Below, piece after piece: positions 42,690-53,268 of a stretch of DNA of 53,268 bases. This DNA comes from Pelomyxa schiedti (lineage: Eukaryota > Evosea > Pelobiontida > Pelomyxidae). Under the pieces are notes generated by a model. The model was not told where the DNA came from, ran no database searches, and was given only the letters and a program-made list of their open reading frames with translations. Numbering within the stretch: position 1 is the first letter of the stretch; every line of letters begins with the position of its first letter. A program made the position numbers and the translations under genes. The stretch spans positions 1 through 53,268 of the forward strand of contig JAHLWZ010000894.1 in assembly GCA_020536535.1 (NCBI GenBank), given 5' to 3'.

Positions 42690-45600
42690 ATGACTACGGC
42701 TGATAACAATCAAGCCGATTTTCAGCGGTACTGCGTGTACCTGCGTACCGACTCGTCGCTCAATGTTCCGATCTCAAAGGTCGTTTTCCTCCGCGTCTTT
42801 TTCCCCCTTTTTTATCGCGTTTTCGTGTGCGGGACTAATGGCGTCGCTAGACATGCGTTTGGTACCAAATAAATACCACCAACAAGGAAACCAAGGAAAT
42901 CATTTCCGAATTCGCCACTGGTGACGTTGTTTCAGAAACACCTGATGAGGCCGTTATCCGCACCGCTGAGGGCCAAGAAATAAGAGTGAAAAAGACAATG
43001 ATATTCCCCCGCAACCCAGCCAGGTTCGATGGTGTGGAGGATTGTGCGGAGTTGGGTCAATTGAACGAACCATGTGTGCTATACAATCTTCGTTTGCGGT
43101 ACAACGCAAACATCATTCACGTGTGTTTCAGTGTTGTTAATTGGTTTCCCTAATTTCTTTGTAGACCTACTCTGGTTTGTTTTGTGTCGTTATCAATCCT
43201 TACCGCCGGTTCCCAATTTACACCCCGTATATGATTGAGAGGTATAGAGGTCGCAGGCGCAATGAGCTCCCTCCCCACATTTTTGCCATTGCCGATGGCG
43301 CTTACCGAGCCATGATGCAGACTGAAAATCTCCCCAATCAGTCCATTTTGATCACGTTTGCTCTCTTTTTTCGGGTTTCGTCTTCTAACCTCTTGCAGTG
43401 GTGAGTCTGGTGCTGGTAAAACTGAGAACACGAAGAAAGTCATCCAATATCTCACCAACATTGCTGGCAGAGGTGACTCTGGCGGTCTAAGCCAACTGGA
43501 GAAGCAATTACTAGATGCTAACCCAATTCTGGAGAGCTTTGGAAATGCTAAGACCTGCAAGAATAATAACTCATCCCGTTTCGTATGTAAATGGAGCTTA
43601 GATATAATTTTTACTTTGATTGCAGGGAAAATTCATTAAAATTTTCTTTACCACTGGAGGTCATATTTGCGGTGGTAACGTCAAGGACTACCTGCTTGAG
43701 AAGTCTCGTGTCGTTTCCCAAGCCAACAACGAGAGAAATTATCACATATTCTACCAGCTTATGGCTGGTGCTTCTTCTGAGCTCAAGAGTAAGTTGGCTT
43801 ACCCTCTTGAGGAAACTCACGTTTTTTCTAGGACAACTCAAGCTCACCGGAGCCCTGGACTACTTTTGTATGTGCTGTTTCCCTTCTCGCAAACTGACTT
43901 AAATTTAGTCATGAACCAAGGAGGTAACCCAAATATTGCCGGTGTTGACGATGCCCGCGACTTCAACGACCTTAAAAAATCACTCGGCACCATGAACGTA
44001 AGTGAAGAGGAACAAAGTCAAATCTGGAACATCATCTCTGGTCTTCTTCACTTGGGCAACGTTAAGTTCACTGAGGGCAGGGAGGGATGTGAACTGCCTG
44101 ATTCCAGTGAGTTGGAGCTAACGGCGGAGATGTTCGGTGTCGGCTATGACGTGTTCAAGGAGGCTATCATGAAGCCCAAGACTGAAGTGCAAGTTGGTGG
44201 CAAGACAGAGCAAATGTGCCAACACTTGACAATGGAAAAAGCTACGGCTGCCAGGAACGCCCTGGCTCGAACCATGTTCCAGCGTTTGTTCAAGTGGATT
44301 GTGTCCAAGATCAATAAAGAGTTGAATGCTTCCAGCTATGCAAGCTTTATCGGAGTACTGGATATTGCCGGTTTCGAAATTTTCCCTCTGAACAGCTTTG
44401 AGCAATTGTGAGTACGTTTATTTCCCGTTTCAATTAACGAAATTCAGGTGCATCAACTACACTAATGAGTGTCTCCAGCAGTTCTTCAACTTCCACATGT
44501 TCACACTAGAACAGGAGGAGTATATGGCTGAAAAATTGGACTACACTCCAGAGAACTATGCTATGGATTCACAGCCCGTCATTGATCTAATTGAAGAGAA
44601 ACCTGGTCCCCGAGCTGGTATCCTTGCACTCCTAGATGAACAGTCTTTCTTGGGTGGTGCCGGTACAGATGACCAGTTCCTTCAGAAGCTGTACGGTACA
44701 TTCGGTCGCCGTGGTCGTGTTCCACACTTCAAGTTCCATGTGTGCCTTCCCCTTTGCGTTCTAGGAATTACTGACCTTAACGCAGGAGCCCCAATTCGCT
44801 GGTGCCAAGGAATTCGGCGTCGACCACTATGCCGGACCAGTGAGTTACTCCATTGTTGGCTGGATCGACAAGAACCGGGACCCTCTCACCTTACAACTGG
44901 AGAAGCACATGAGGACCAGCAACTACAAACTGGTTTCTCACATCTGGACAGAACAGTTCGACTTGGCTGGTGGCTCTGCTGCTGCGACTGCCCGTAAGGG
45001 AGCAGGTTTCCAGACTGTTGGTGCTAAGCACAAAGAGCAACTGAACGACCTGATGACCACCCTGCGCCGCACCACCCCGCACTTCGTGAGGTGCATCCTA
45101 CCCAACAAAGAACAGAAGCCTGCCCTGATGCAGTATGTTCCCAGTTCTTACCTTCAGGATTCTTATCTTATTTGTCTAGTTCCGATGTAGTGTTGAAGCA
45201 ACTGAAGTGTAACGGTGTGCTCGAGGGTATTAGGATCTCCCGAAAAGGTTTCCCCAACAGAGTTATCTATGCCGAATTCTTGAAACGGTGTGTTTTTTTG
45301 TTTTGTTTTGTTTTCTTTTCTTTTCTTTCTTTTCTTTGGTTTTCCTGTACTAACTCACAATAGGTACTATTTCCTGGGAACTGGAGTTCCCCGTGCCACT
45401 CCAGATACCAAAGCAACTGTTCAAATGCTTATGGATCAGATCCATGTCCCAAAGGAGAGGTTCCAGATGGGTCTCACAAAGATTTTCTTCCGTACCGGTA
45501 TGCTGGCAGAGATTGAAGAGATGAGAGAGAAAAAGATCTCTGAGATGATTATATCACTCCAAGCTGCATGCCGCGCACTTCTAGGAAGAAAGAACTTCAT

Positions 45601-48600
45601 GGAATTGCGCAAGAGGACTTTTGCTGTTCTCACCATCCAATCTAACCTGCGCGCCTGGATTCAATTCAAGGAGTGGCCTTGGTGGAGACTTTTCCAAAAA
45701 ATCCGCCCTCTTCTCAAACGTGTTAACATTGAAGGCGAGATGAAGGTAATTGTTGTGTGCATGTTCCATTTCGAATAATACTTCACAGAAAGTGCAAAAA
45801 GAGCTGGACCAAGTCAAGATTGATAAAGACGCTGAAATGAAAGCTAGGCAACAAGCTTTGACAAGCTTGGCTGAAGCCGAGACGCAGATAGGCAACTTGA
45901 ACAAACAGATTACTGCTTGCAGGAATGACATTGAAGCCCTACAGGCGGAAAGGGATCGCTTGGATGCGGACAAGAGGGACCTCAGCACAAAGTGCGAATC
46001 ACTGGAAGACGACATTATGAACCAAAAGCAACGGGAACTTCTGGTAAAAGGCGAATTGGAAAAGCAGATCGCCGAGTACGCCAGACTTGAAGATGAGCTC
46101 ATGCTCGCCAAGAAGCAGCAAACTGCTCTTCAAGGAATGGTTGAAAGGTTTAAGGGAATGCTTACCGAGGCCAACGGCGCCAACGACGAGTACGAAAAAG
46201 CAATTACAGCTTTGGAAGCTAATAAAGCCGAGTTGACCAAACAAATCGCCGATCTGAACGCCGAAATTGATGAGGGAAATAAGATCAAGTTGCTACTGGA
46301 GAAAACCAGAAGGAAACTCGAAGCTGACATTCAGGACTTAACTGCGGCCCTGAAGAAGGAAACTGGAGATAAGACCGAGATCATTGCGGCCAAAAAGGCT
46401 CTTGAGGCCCAACTCCTTCAAGTGAACCAGTCTCTAGCTTCTGAGCAAGCCAATGTTGCAAACCTTCAAGGTGCTGTAAAGAAACTTGAAGGATTATTAG
46501 CCGATATGACTGCCAAGTTCGAGGCTGAGAGGGCTGCCCGTATAACCACTGAGAAAACTCTCAAGGATACCAACAATGAATTGGTCACTACTAAGGACGA
46601 CTTGGAATCTGAGCGCACTCAGAGATCAGTTCTTGAGGGTCAAAAGAAAAACCTTCAAGTTGAACTGCAAAAACTCCAGGAAGAAGTGGAGAAAGGGTTC
46701 GATATGAACCTTCTCACACAGGAATGGCGAAAGAAAGCCGAGTTTGAGTTGGGTGAGCTCCGCAAGGAAATCGAGCGCCTCACTGCTTTGGTTGCCAAAC
46801 TCGAGAAAGACAAGAAAGCCCTTGAGCTGGAGCTAGCAGATGTTAAGAAAAACTTGGATATTGCACTTCGTGACAAGGCCAACTTGGAGCGGGCAAAGCG
46901 CACAGCTGATACCGAGCTTGACCAAGTTAAGGAAAAACTGGACGTTGCTGAGCGGGACAAAGCCCAGCTCTCTCAGACAGTAAGGCGCTTAACTGCAGAG
47001 GCAGCCCAAGCCAAGACCGCTTTTGATGACTTGTCCGCATCTAAAAACGTATTTTTATCGTTTTTTACTTTTCTGACTGCTAACGCTGCCTTAGTCAATT
47101 GAAACAACTTTGAAAGCAAGCGAGGGTACTCTTGCAGAAGCCCGGGAAGAACTGGAACAAGTAAAGCGCGATAAGGAGGCTTTGGATAAGAAGAAAGCTT
47201 CCCTCGAGAGCGACCTCAAGACGGTGACCGAGCAGTATGAGGATGAAAAGAAGACTAAGGAGCAGCTGGAGCGGAAAAAACGTGTACTTGAGGATGAGTT
47301 TAACCAGCAACAACAACAGTTGGAGCAGTCTGAAAGCGAACTGCACAAAGCTGAAGCCGAACGTAAAACATTTGCCTCACGAGTGGAAGAGCTCGAGAAA
47401 AAAATTGCTGTTGAGGTCGATGGCAAGAACAGAGCCGTCGAGTCTCAGCGAACTCAGAACAAGGCATTGGAGGACCTGCGCCAGGAACTTGAGGAACTTG
47501 AGGCCACTAAAGCTAAGTTGTCTCGTGACAACGCTAAGCTAAGCTCAGAACTGGAGGCCGAAATTGAGGCTAAGGAGTTTGAAAAGAAGAACTTCCTGGA
47601 TCTCAAGAAGAACTATGAGAAGATGTCCGGGGAGTTCAAGGGAATCAAGTCCAAACTTGATGAGCAAACCGCAGCTGCCTCCGAGTACTTCGTGATGAAG
47701 AACAAACTGGAGACTGAGCTTGCCAACTTGAGCAGAGATATCGAACTTCAGGACACCGCTTTGGCAGCGGCAAACAGGGCCAAGAAGGGACTTGAAGTTG
47801 AGGTTGCGGGTCTCAAGGACCAACTCTCTGTAGTCGAAGCTGCAGCAACAGCAGCCAAGAACAAAATCAAGGAGCTGGAGGGTCAAGTTGCTGACCTCCA
47901 CCAGCAATTGCTCGAGAAAGGTGATGGCGTTGACTCCGCCGAGGTGGCTGTTAAGGATCAGGAAATCAACGACCTCAAGATGAAACTCAAAGCCGAAAGT
48001 GACGCCAAAACGGTCGCCGAGGAAGGACGCAAGGCAATGAGAAACGAACTACAAGAGGCTAAGGCTGCCCTCGAAATCGCCAAGGCCAAAGAGGAAGGCT
48101 TTGAGAGGACCAAGAGAAACCTTGACCAAGAGGTTGCTTCTGCAAGGAATAGTGCTGATCTTGCAACCAAGAAGGCAAAGATGTCGGAGGATCTCATCAA
48201 GAATCTCCAGGACAACATCAAGGGGCTGAAGCTTGCTTCCATCGTAAGCTCACAAGGAGAGGAAGCACAAAGACTCACTGCTCAAGTAAGGGAGCTTTTG
48301 TCCGCCGTAGACGAGGAGAAGAAGTTACTTGGTGACAGTGAAGTTGCCCGCAAGTCTCTGGATGCCCAGCTCGCAGAGCTTAAGGCACAGTTGGTTGAGG
48401 AAGGGCTTAATAGGGAGAAACAGCTTAAAGACAAGCGAACAGTTGAAGTTACTCTTGAAGAGACTCGCGACCAGTTGGAGGAAGCAGAAGAGCGTGCTTC
48501 CGCTGCCGAAGAGGGTAAAAGGAAGGCTGAGGTTGAGCTCGATGACCTTAAGAAGAGGTTTCTTTTATCTTCTGATTTCCGTTGTTTAATTCTTTCCTAG

Positions 48601-49762
48601 GTACGAAAACGACCTTGACCAGAAGCAGAGGTTGGATGTTCTCAAGGGTGTCCTCGAAAAAGACTTGGAGAAGTACAAGAACTCTTATGAGGAGGAACAC
48701 AAACAAAGACTGGAGAGCGACAGGATCAAGAACAGGCTCTCCGGAGAAGTCGAGGATCTTACCGTTCGTCTCGATAATGAAGTAAAGGCAAAGACTTCCC
48801 TTGATCATGCCAAGCGCAAACTCGAGCGAGAAACCCGTGTAGTCAAGACCAAGCTTGAGACACAACTCGCACAACAAGCCGAGCTCGAGGCAAACAACAG
48901 CAAGATGGAAGAGGAGCTTGATGATATCAAAATGAAACTCGAGAGAGAGACAAAGAGCAGAATCATTCTGGAGAAGACCAAGCAACAGATGGAGATGAGG
49001 ATCGAGGAACTTACCGAAATCTCCGAAGCCGATGTTAAGATCAAGCAGCGCCTCGAGAAAGAGAAGCGCGAACTACAAGGAGAGCTTGATGACCTCAAGG
49101 AAATCCAGGATGAGCTCGATGAACTCAAGGAGCAGTTCGACGATGACAAGTCCAAGCTTGAGGCCGAGCGGAACGCCGCCAGAGAGGAGGTCGACAGGCT
49201 CTCAGTTCAAATCGACGACCTAGAGCTCTCCAAGGCCAAGCTGGGCCGTGACATTGCGGAAGTAAACGAGCGCCTGTCAGAGGAGACTTCGGCAAGGACC
49301 CAACTAGAACGCAGCAAGAAGCAAATCGAGACCGAACTCGAAGAAGCCCAGAGGCTCCTTGAGGCCGAACTCCGCAACAAGGCCAAGTTCGAGAAAATAG
49401 TCCGCGAGAAGGACCGCGCTCTTGCGGACATGAAGACCCAGCTCGCCACAGTCACTTCAACAGCCGGAAAGGGCGAGGCCGTTGCAAAGCTTGAAGCCAC
49501 CAACAGGAGACTCAAGGCCGAAGTTGACGAGGCCAAGTCCGAGCTCGCCGCCGCCCAAGCCGAGAAGAAGAAGATGGAGGTCGAGCGCACGATGCTCCAG
49601 GGACAGCTACAGGAGGAAAGGGACCAGAACGAAGCCATCAGGGCCAAGCTGGAGGGTCTGTTTGGCGGTATTCCCGGGGCATCCAAGCGACCAACCAAGG
49701 CCCGCTCATCAACTCCCACTGCCCCCGAAAAGTCCTCATCCCCCAAGGGTGACGACTCTTGA
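42690..49762 (+). CDS. mhcA: Conventional myosin II heavy chain, complete
   Basis: Actin-based motor that forms bipolar filaments for cytokinesis and cortical contraction. Exons start 42690-42779, 42897-43120 and 43165 onward and splice to about 2,100 residues, like Dictyostelium mhcA. The head shows [21 protein letters not shown]-loop [19 protein letters not shown] (43400), switch [17 protein letters not shown] (43730), switch [10 protein letters not shown] (44360), an actin-binding region [20 protein letters not shown] (45060) and the converter exon (45370-45500). The lever has IQ-like [20 protein letters not shown] then [20 protein letters not shown] (45630-45690), followed by the invariant proline region. 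The tail is one uninterrupted coiled coil (45790-49650), broken by introns near 47049-47094 and 48558-48600. It ends in a short Pro/Ser/Thr-rich nonhelical tailpiece that could be a phosphorylation target for filament control. Nothing appears disrupted. Confidence 0.95.
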
Positions 49763-49803
49763 ACACTACAAGAGAAAAAAAAAATACATTTCCGTAGATA
49801 TCT

Positions 49804-50386
49804 CTATTTGTGTTTTAAAAAGTATGGGGAAAAACTCAAGACATTTTCTGGGACCCACTTGAAGATAACGGAAAACTTTTTTCCTCCTTTTGTTGGAAAG
49901 TTGGATGTGTAGGTAATGTTATGTGAAACGGGACCAGTAGGTGGCAGGAGAATGCATATGGTTTTCGGCACTAGTGTGAATAGCAGAGGTTGCAATTGTA
50001 TTCTTGTTGTGGTGAATTGCCGTGCCTGTGGTATGTGTTGATACCATTAGGAAAAGATGAGCAACGAAACCGGCACACCAAAGCTTTTAACAAGACCATC
50101 AAGTCGGAACTCGGAATCGGCGGCTTTGTCAAGTACTTTTAAGCTGATATCAAAGATATTGTTCTTAACCGGTGCATCATAGGCTTTCTGGAGAATACAT
50201 GTTCGGGAATTCTTTTATAGAATATAAGTCCAGGCACAGCGGTCAGGCAGGCATACCTCCATACATTCTGAACAATCCCGGTACAAGGAAGCCAGGGCAT
50301 AGAGAGTTTTTGAAGCGGAGTGAGAATGCAATATCTTCAAATTCCTCTGTGCTATGGGGTGTTACGAACTGAACCACGAAAACCAT
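49804..50386 (-). CDS. Unrecognised small multi-exon gene or 3' part of the upstream gene
   Basis: Three protein-like exons on the minus strand. The ATG at 50384-50386 opens MVFVVQFVTPHSTEEFEDIA and runs to about 50270. A second exon at about 50060-50195 reads SRTCILQKAYDAPVKNNIFD then LKVLDKAADSEFRLDGLVKS. A third reads RQFTTTRIQLQPLLFTLVPK, then LPPTGPVSHNITYTSNFPTK to a stop at 49804. Frames join with plausible GT-AG introns. The ATG lies one base after the stop codon of the gene above, so the two may be one gene whose join I cannot find. The fold looks alpha/beta but I recognise no family. It converges with the myosin gene, with a 41-bp gap. Confidence 0.45.
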
Positions 50387-50387
50387 T

Positions 50388-51461
50388 TTACGTTCTACCA
50401 TGGGCGGAATTTTCCTCCATCATCTTGCAGGACGCTTCAAGTTCTGTAATATCGGTTTCTAGGCTCTTGAGTTGATTGAGACACCGCTGATAATCGCTTG
50501 CAATCGATGTATGGCACATGTTGAGCATAGTTCTGCGTCGATATAACTTGACATATAAGTGAAGTATGTGAATGATGAATCTCACCTCACAAATCTTAGT
50601 TGCTATATCTGGTTGCAATAAGTCCAGTCTCGACTCGGGAAGAATTTCCTCTCTCTGTTCTTGCAAGCCGGAAAGGAGTGAGTTCCGGTCAGCTGAGCTC
50701 TGTGAGAGTTGTTGGGATGTGGTATTCGGCGGTCTAGGGATATCAACTGGATAGGGGGCAGAAGCTTTAGGGACTTCTGATGTCAAGTGCCTTTCTGGTG
50801 GCTTACAGATGGGAACAGCACTTTCATTTGGTGTAGAAGAGGGTGTTGATACTTGGGGTGGGGGAAGTAAAGGAATGGAATTCTGAAAACTGAAACCAGA
50901 AGGCACTGCCTCGTCTCGCTTGCAAACAAAAGAACACACAGGTTCTGAAAAAGGGACTGCAGCATCCTCGAGTGAAACAAGTGGAGGAGCGCTTGATACA
51001 ACACCGCGAATCGCTGGAAATGCCAGTGTGTTAGTGTTAGCAGTTGTGCCCACGTTGTAGCCACTGCTGTTCCCACACTCAGTGTTCTTGAACACCATTC
51101 CAGCAAAAACGTTTGTTGGCTCCATGCCAGTACTGTTACCACTATCTGTAGTAGCAGTTGCTTTTGTTTTTGTGGTATTGGCGTAAGTACTGGTGAAGTT
51201 GAATGAAGTTGGCCAATTGAAGCAGTTGAATGACGTCGGCGCGACAGTGCCACAACCACAACCACCGCCGGTGCCAAACACCGAACCGTCATTGTGGGTT
51301 GTACTATCCGTGCCGCCGCGCTCGTCCCCGGCGGTAAAAACGCTCTGGGTGTCGACGTCGTCGTCTGACGATGATTTATTGTCCTCGTTGCTGCAGTAGG
51401 GCGTCCCCGACGACGACGCACCATCATCGCTATCGGATGATGAGTCGCTGGAACCACGCAT
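50388..51461 (-). CDS. Unrecognised Ser/Thr-rich protein with C-terminal coiled coil
   Basis: The open frame starts MRGSSDSSSDSDDGASSSGT at 51461. About 250 residues are acidic, then Ser/Thr/Asn/Gly/Pro-rich with a few Phe-containing repeats (SFNCFNWPTSFNFTSTY, GFSFQNS) that recall nucleoporin-like low-complexity sequence. The last 70 residues form a helical stretch, SIASDYQRCLNQLKSLETDI. A 39-nt intron with GT-AG ends (50547-50585) is in frame and free of stops, so the unspliced frame reads through. The spliced join is ATKICE-LYRRRTMLNM. No function assigned. It may continue into the exons at 49804-50386. Confidence 0.5.
   Translation of the reverse strand: MRGSSDSSSDSDDGASSSGTPYCSNEDNKSSSDDDVDTQSVFTAGDERGGTDSTTHNDGSVFGTGGGCGCGTVAPTSFNCFNWPTSFNFTSTYANTTKTKATATTDSGNSTGMEPTNVFAGMVFKNTECGNSSGYNVGTTANTNTLAFPAIRGVVSSAPPLVSLEDAAVPFSEPVCSFVCKRDEAVPSGFSFQNSIPLLPPPQVSTPSSTPNESAVPICKPPERHLTSEVPKASAPYPVDIPRPPNTTSQQLSQSSADRNSLLSGLQEQREEILPESRLDLLQPDIATKICEVRFIIHILHLYVKLYRRRTMLNMCHTSIASDYQRCLNQLKSLETDITELEASCKMMEENSAHGRT
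50547..50585 (-). other. Probable 39-nt stop-free intron
   Basis: On the minus strand the segment starts GTGAGATTCATC and ends TATGTCAAG. It codes for an odd hydrophobic-basic insert (RFIIHILHLYVK) between two helical stretches, and its removal keeps the frame. Confidence 0.65.
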
Positions 51462-51515
51462 TTCAAATCGAGGAGATAACAGACAGTCCTCTATCGTGTT
51501 TTCGGGCTGCGATCG
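51462..51515. promoter_or_regulatory. 54-bp divergent promoter (unknown gene / THG1)
   Basis: Only 54 bp separate the start codons at 51461 (minus) and 51516 (plus). Both 5' untranslated regions must be very short or the transcripts must overlap. Confidence 0.7.
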
Positions 51516-52998
51516 ATGGCGAACTCAAAGTACGGTGTGTGTTGTTGGGACGAGACTTAGTTGTGATTGACTGTGTGCCTCGAGTAGTGACACAGGGGAC
51601 TCACTCAACATTCATTGTGGGGTTGTTTAAACAGAGTATGTGAAGCAGTTTGAGCAGAGCGACAGGCTGGTCAGCAACACCTTTTTGGTCGTGAGGGTTG
51701 ATGGCAAGGGTTTCCACAAGTTCACCCGCGACCACTCTTTCGTAAAACCAAACGATATAAAAGGTTCCGGACCCCGTTTTAGAATGCAAATTGTTATATA
51801 TATTCAACGATATGAATAGTAGAGACCTTTTATCAATATTATTGACTTTATTTTATAACCAAGCAACATAATTACAATTTACCTGGGATGATGTTTACAT
51901 ATTGCAGGGCTGAGGTTGATGAACGAATGTGCTATGAGGGTCATGGCAGAATTCAGTTCTGACATTGTGGCTGCTTATGGTCAATCTGATGAATACAGCT
52001 TCCTACTTAAGAGAAGTTCACAGTTGTATTCACGTAGAGCGAGGTTTATCCCTTTTATTAGGTTGCATTTGGTCATTTGACTTTTCCAAAGCAAAATTGC
52101 TACTTACATTGTTGCACTTTTCTCCTCCTCGTATGTTTTCTGTTGGAGCAACTATTTTGATACCCCGAAACCCCAATATCCGCCTACTTTCGACGCACGT
52201 GTTGTATGTTATCCAACAGTTCAAAATGTTCGGGATTATTTCAGTTGGCGGCAAGCCGATTGTATCACCTACCTTTCAAATACAACATATAACTATTACA
52301 GGTCATATAAATAATTTGTATAACACGTGTTTTTGGAGCCTGGTGCATTCCGGACTTACTCCAGCTGATGCCGAGCACCGACTTGCAGTAAATCCTAGAA
52401 AAAAATTACTCGACTTAACTCATAATTTAGGGAACTGTTGCTGCTGACAAGAATGAGCTTCTATTCTCACAATTCGGCATTAACTACGCCAAACTTCCGC
52501 AAATATTCAGAAAGGGATCTGTCATTTACTACTCCAAAGTACATTCCCATTTGATATGATGCGAAATACCAGTCTCTGTTTAAACTCTTACCACTCTATA
52601 TTTTTTATATGCAGAACGAGGTAGTGACTGATTACACAACGTGGGAAACCCGACCGGTGACACATTCCAAGAAGCGGATTGTGATTGGCCACGAGGATAT
52701 TATCGGTGATTCCTTCTGGGTTTCCAACCCCCACGTTCTCTCATTTGAGCCAATATCCATAGTCCCTTCTCAATCACAGCCCTCACCATCAAAAAGGACT
52801 CCAAAAAACAAGCCGCATTCACAACAAGCTCCCACAATCACAAAGCAACCCCAGGCACCTCCTCCCCCAAGCCCGGACACTACAACCGCAACAACACCAG
52901 CCAATCTCGATTCACAGGCCCAGTCACAACAACTCCGCCCTGAAGGCGACGCCACACAGTCGTCCACAACCACGACCTCTCAATCACAGTCATCATAA
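51516..52998 (+). CDS. THG1: tRNA-His guanylyltransferase with Gln/Ser/Pro-rich tail
   Basis: The enzyme adds a G at position -1 of tRNA-His by 3'-5' nucleotide addition. Exon 1 (51516-51534) and exon 2 join as MANSKYEYVKQFEQSDRL. They are followed by NTFLVVRVDGKGFHKFTRDH, with the first metal-binding Asp, and VKPND. The next exon gives GLRLMNECAMRVMAEFSSDI then AAYGQSDEYSFLL, with the second Asp/Glu pair. Later exons give WSNYFDTPKPQYPPTFDARV, VRDYFSWRQADC and HINNLYNTCFWSLVHSGLTP (52170-52370). After those come the ADKNELLFSQFGINYAKLPQ exon and NEVVTDYTTWETRPV. All catalytic signatures are present. The last 80 residues are Gln/Ser/Pro/Thr-rich, which is not part of the family fold. At least six introns are present; the joint after YSRRAR (52040) is not fully resolved. 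Confidence 0.9.
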
Positions 52999-53151
52999 TC
53001 ACGCGTGAATCGTAAATCAACGGCATTCTCTCAAAATAGATCTTCCGTTGTTGATTTTTTTTTTTTCGAAATCCAAAGGAAAAGTACACGATAAGGCACG
53101 GTGTTGTGGCCGTAAACGCGACAAAGAAAGACAGTAATAATACGTGTAAAG

Positions 53152-53268
53152 ATGGGAGCGTTGTTTGGAAAGAAGGAGGGTGCGTCTGGATCTCACTCGT
53201 CGGCTGCCGCAAAGCCGAGCTCCGGCGGTGGTTTTTTTGCTATTCCTGATAAATACAAAACTTTGGAG
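53152..53268 (+). CDS. Copine/RGLG-like protein, 5' end only
   Basis: The first 39 codons are visible before the window ends. They start with Gly2 (MGALFGKKEG), a possible myristoylation site, followed by a Ser/Ala/Gly-rich linker and FFAIPDKYKTLE. The last string resembles the segment just before the von Willebrand A domain in plant RGLG ubiquitin ligases and copines (SDxYxSLEQV). Identity rests on about a dozen residues. Confidence 0.5.
   Translation, partial: MGALFGKKEGASGSHSSAAAKPSSGGGFFAIPDKYKTLE

Noticed and set aside
45581-49746. Several Ser-rich minus-strand open frames
   Set aside because: They are antisense shadows of the myosin coiled coil, where Glu/Lys/Leu codons read backward as Ser/Phe/Leu.

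Overview
The window is nuclear DNA from a gene-dense unicellular eukaryote. Nearly every gene is broken by short GT-AG introns, mostly 39-100 nt, some a multiple of three long and free of stops. Genes sit on both strands, often head to head with under 300 bp between start codons. The gene set suggests an amoebozoan: conventional myosin II, a receptor kinase of the TKL (tyrosine-kinase-like) group with a juxtamembrane all-beta domain as in Entamoeba TMK kinases, TIG/kelch surface proteins, a SAM-domain tyrosine kinase and an ankyrin-like WL-repeat protein. An archamoeba such as Pelomyxa or Mastigamoeba is my best guess. That placement is inference from gene content, not a search.

Layout, left to right. 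1-2141 holds no gene I can support, only low-complexity DNA and a 36-bp direct repeat. 2142-3433 (+) is a YeiH/UPF0324-type membrane transporter, a family best known from bacteria. 3609-5577 (+) is gamma-SNAP with a long extra tail carrying clathrin/adaptor-type motifs. 5692-9583 (-) is a RecQ helicase close to RECQL5. It faces away from 9762-16254 (+), a large membrane-anchored TIG/kelch-type surface protein. 16472-21087 (+) is a receptor-like kinase (EGF-like and CUB outside, kinase inside, RS-rich tail). 21337-21911 (+) is a RAB5IF/OPTI homologue, 22038-22628 (-) an intronless GNAT acetyltransferase and 22895-23545 (+) an ARF GTPase.

23572-26442 (-) is an unrecognised multi-exon gene. 26514-28477 (+) is an ankyrin-like protein. 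28843-29701 (-) is an unrecognised membrane protein. 29865-35532 (-) is a tandem locus with two paralogous multi-pass membrane proteins carrying degenerate kinase domains. Between them lies a decayed third copy that holds a 73-bp hAT-type miniature transposon. 35533-37395 is gene-poor and rich in hairpins. 37396-38262 (+) is a family protein of unknown function, 38626-39563 (-) a derlin, 39832-42263 (-) a SAM-domain tyrosine kinase and 42690-49762 (+) a complete myosin II heavy chain. 49804-51461 (-) holds one or two unrecognised genes. 51516-52998 (+) is the tRNA-His guanylyltransferase THG1, and 53152 onward (+) is the start of a copine/RGLG-like gene cut by the window edge.

The recognisable genes fall into membrane traffic and ER (gamma-SNAP, ARF, derlin, RAB5IF), signalling (four kinase-fold genes, two of them degenerate), cell surface (TIG/kelch, receptor kinase), motility (myosin II) and nucleic-acid maintenance (RECQL5, THG1). 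The most novel signals are the tandem degenerate kinases that have lost opposite halves of the catalytic machinery, the hAT miniature element in the dead copy between them, the gamma-SNAP tail and the RS-tailed receptor kinase.
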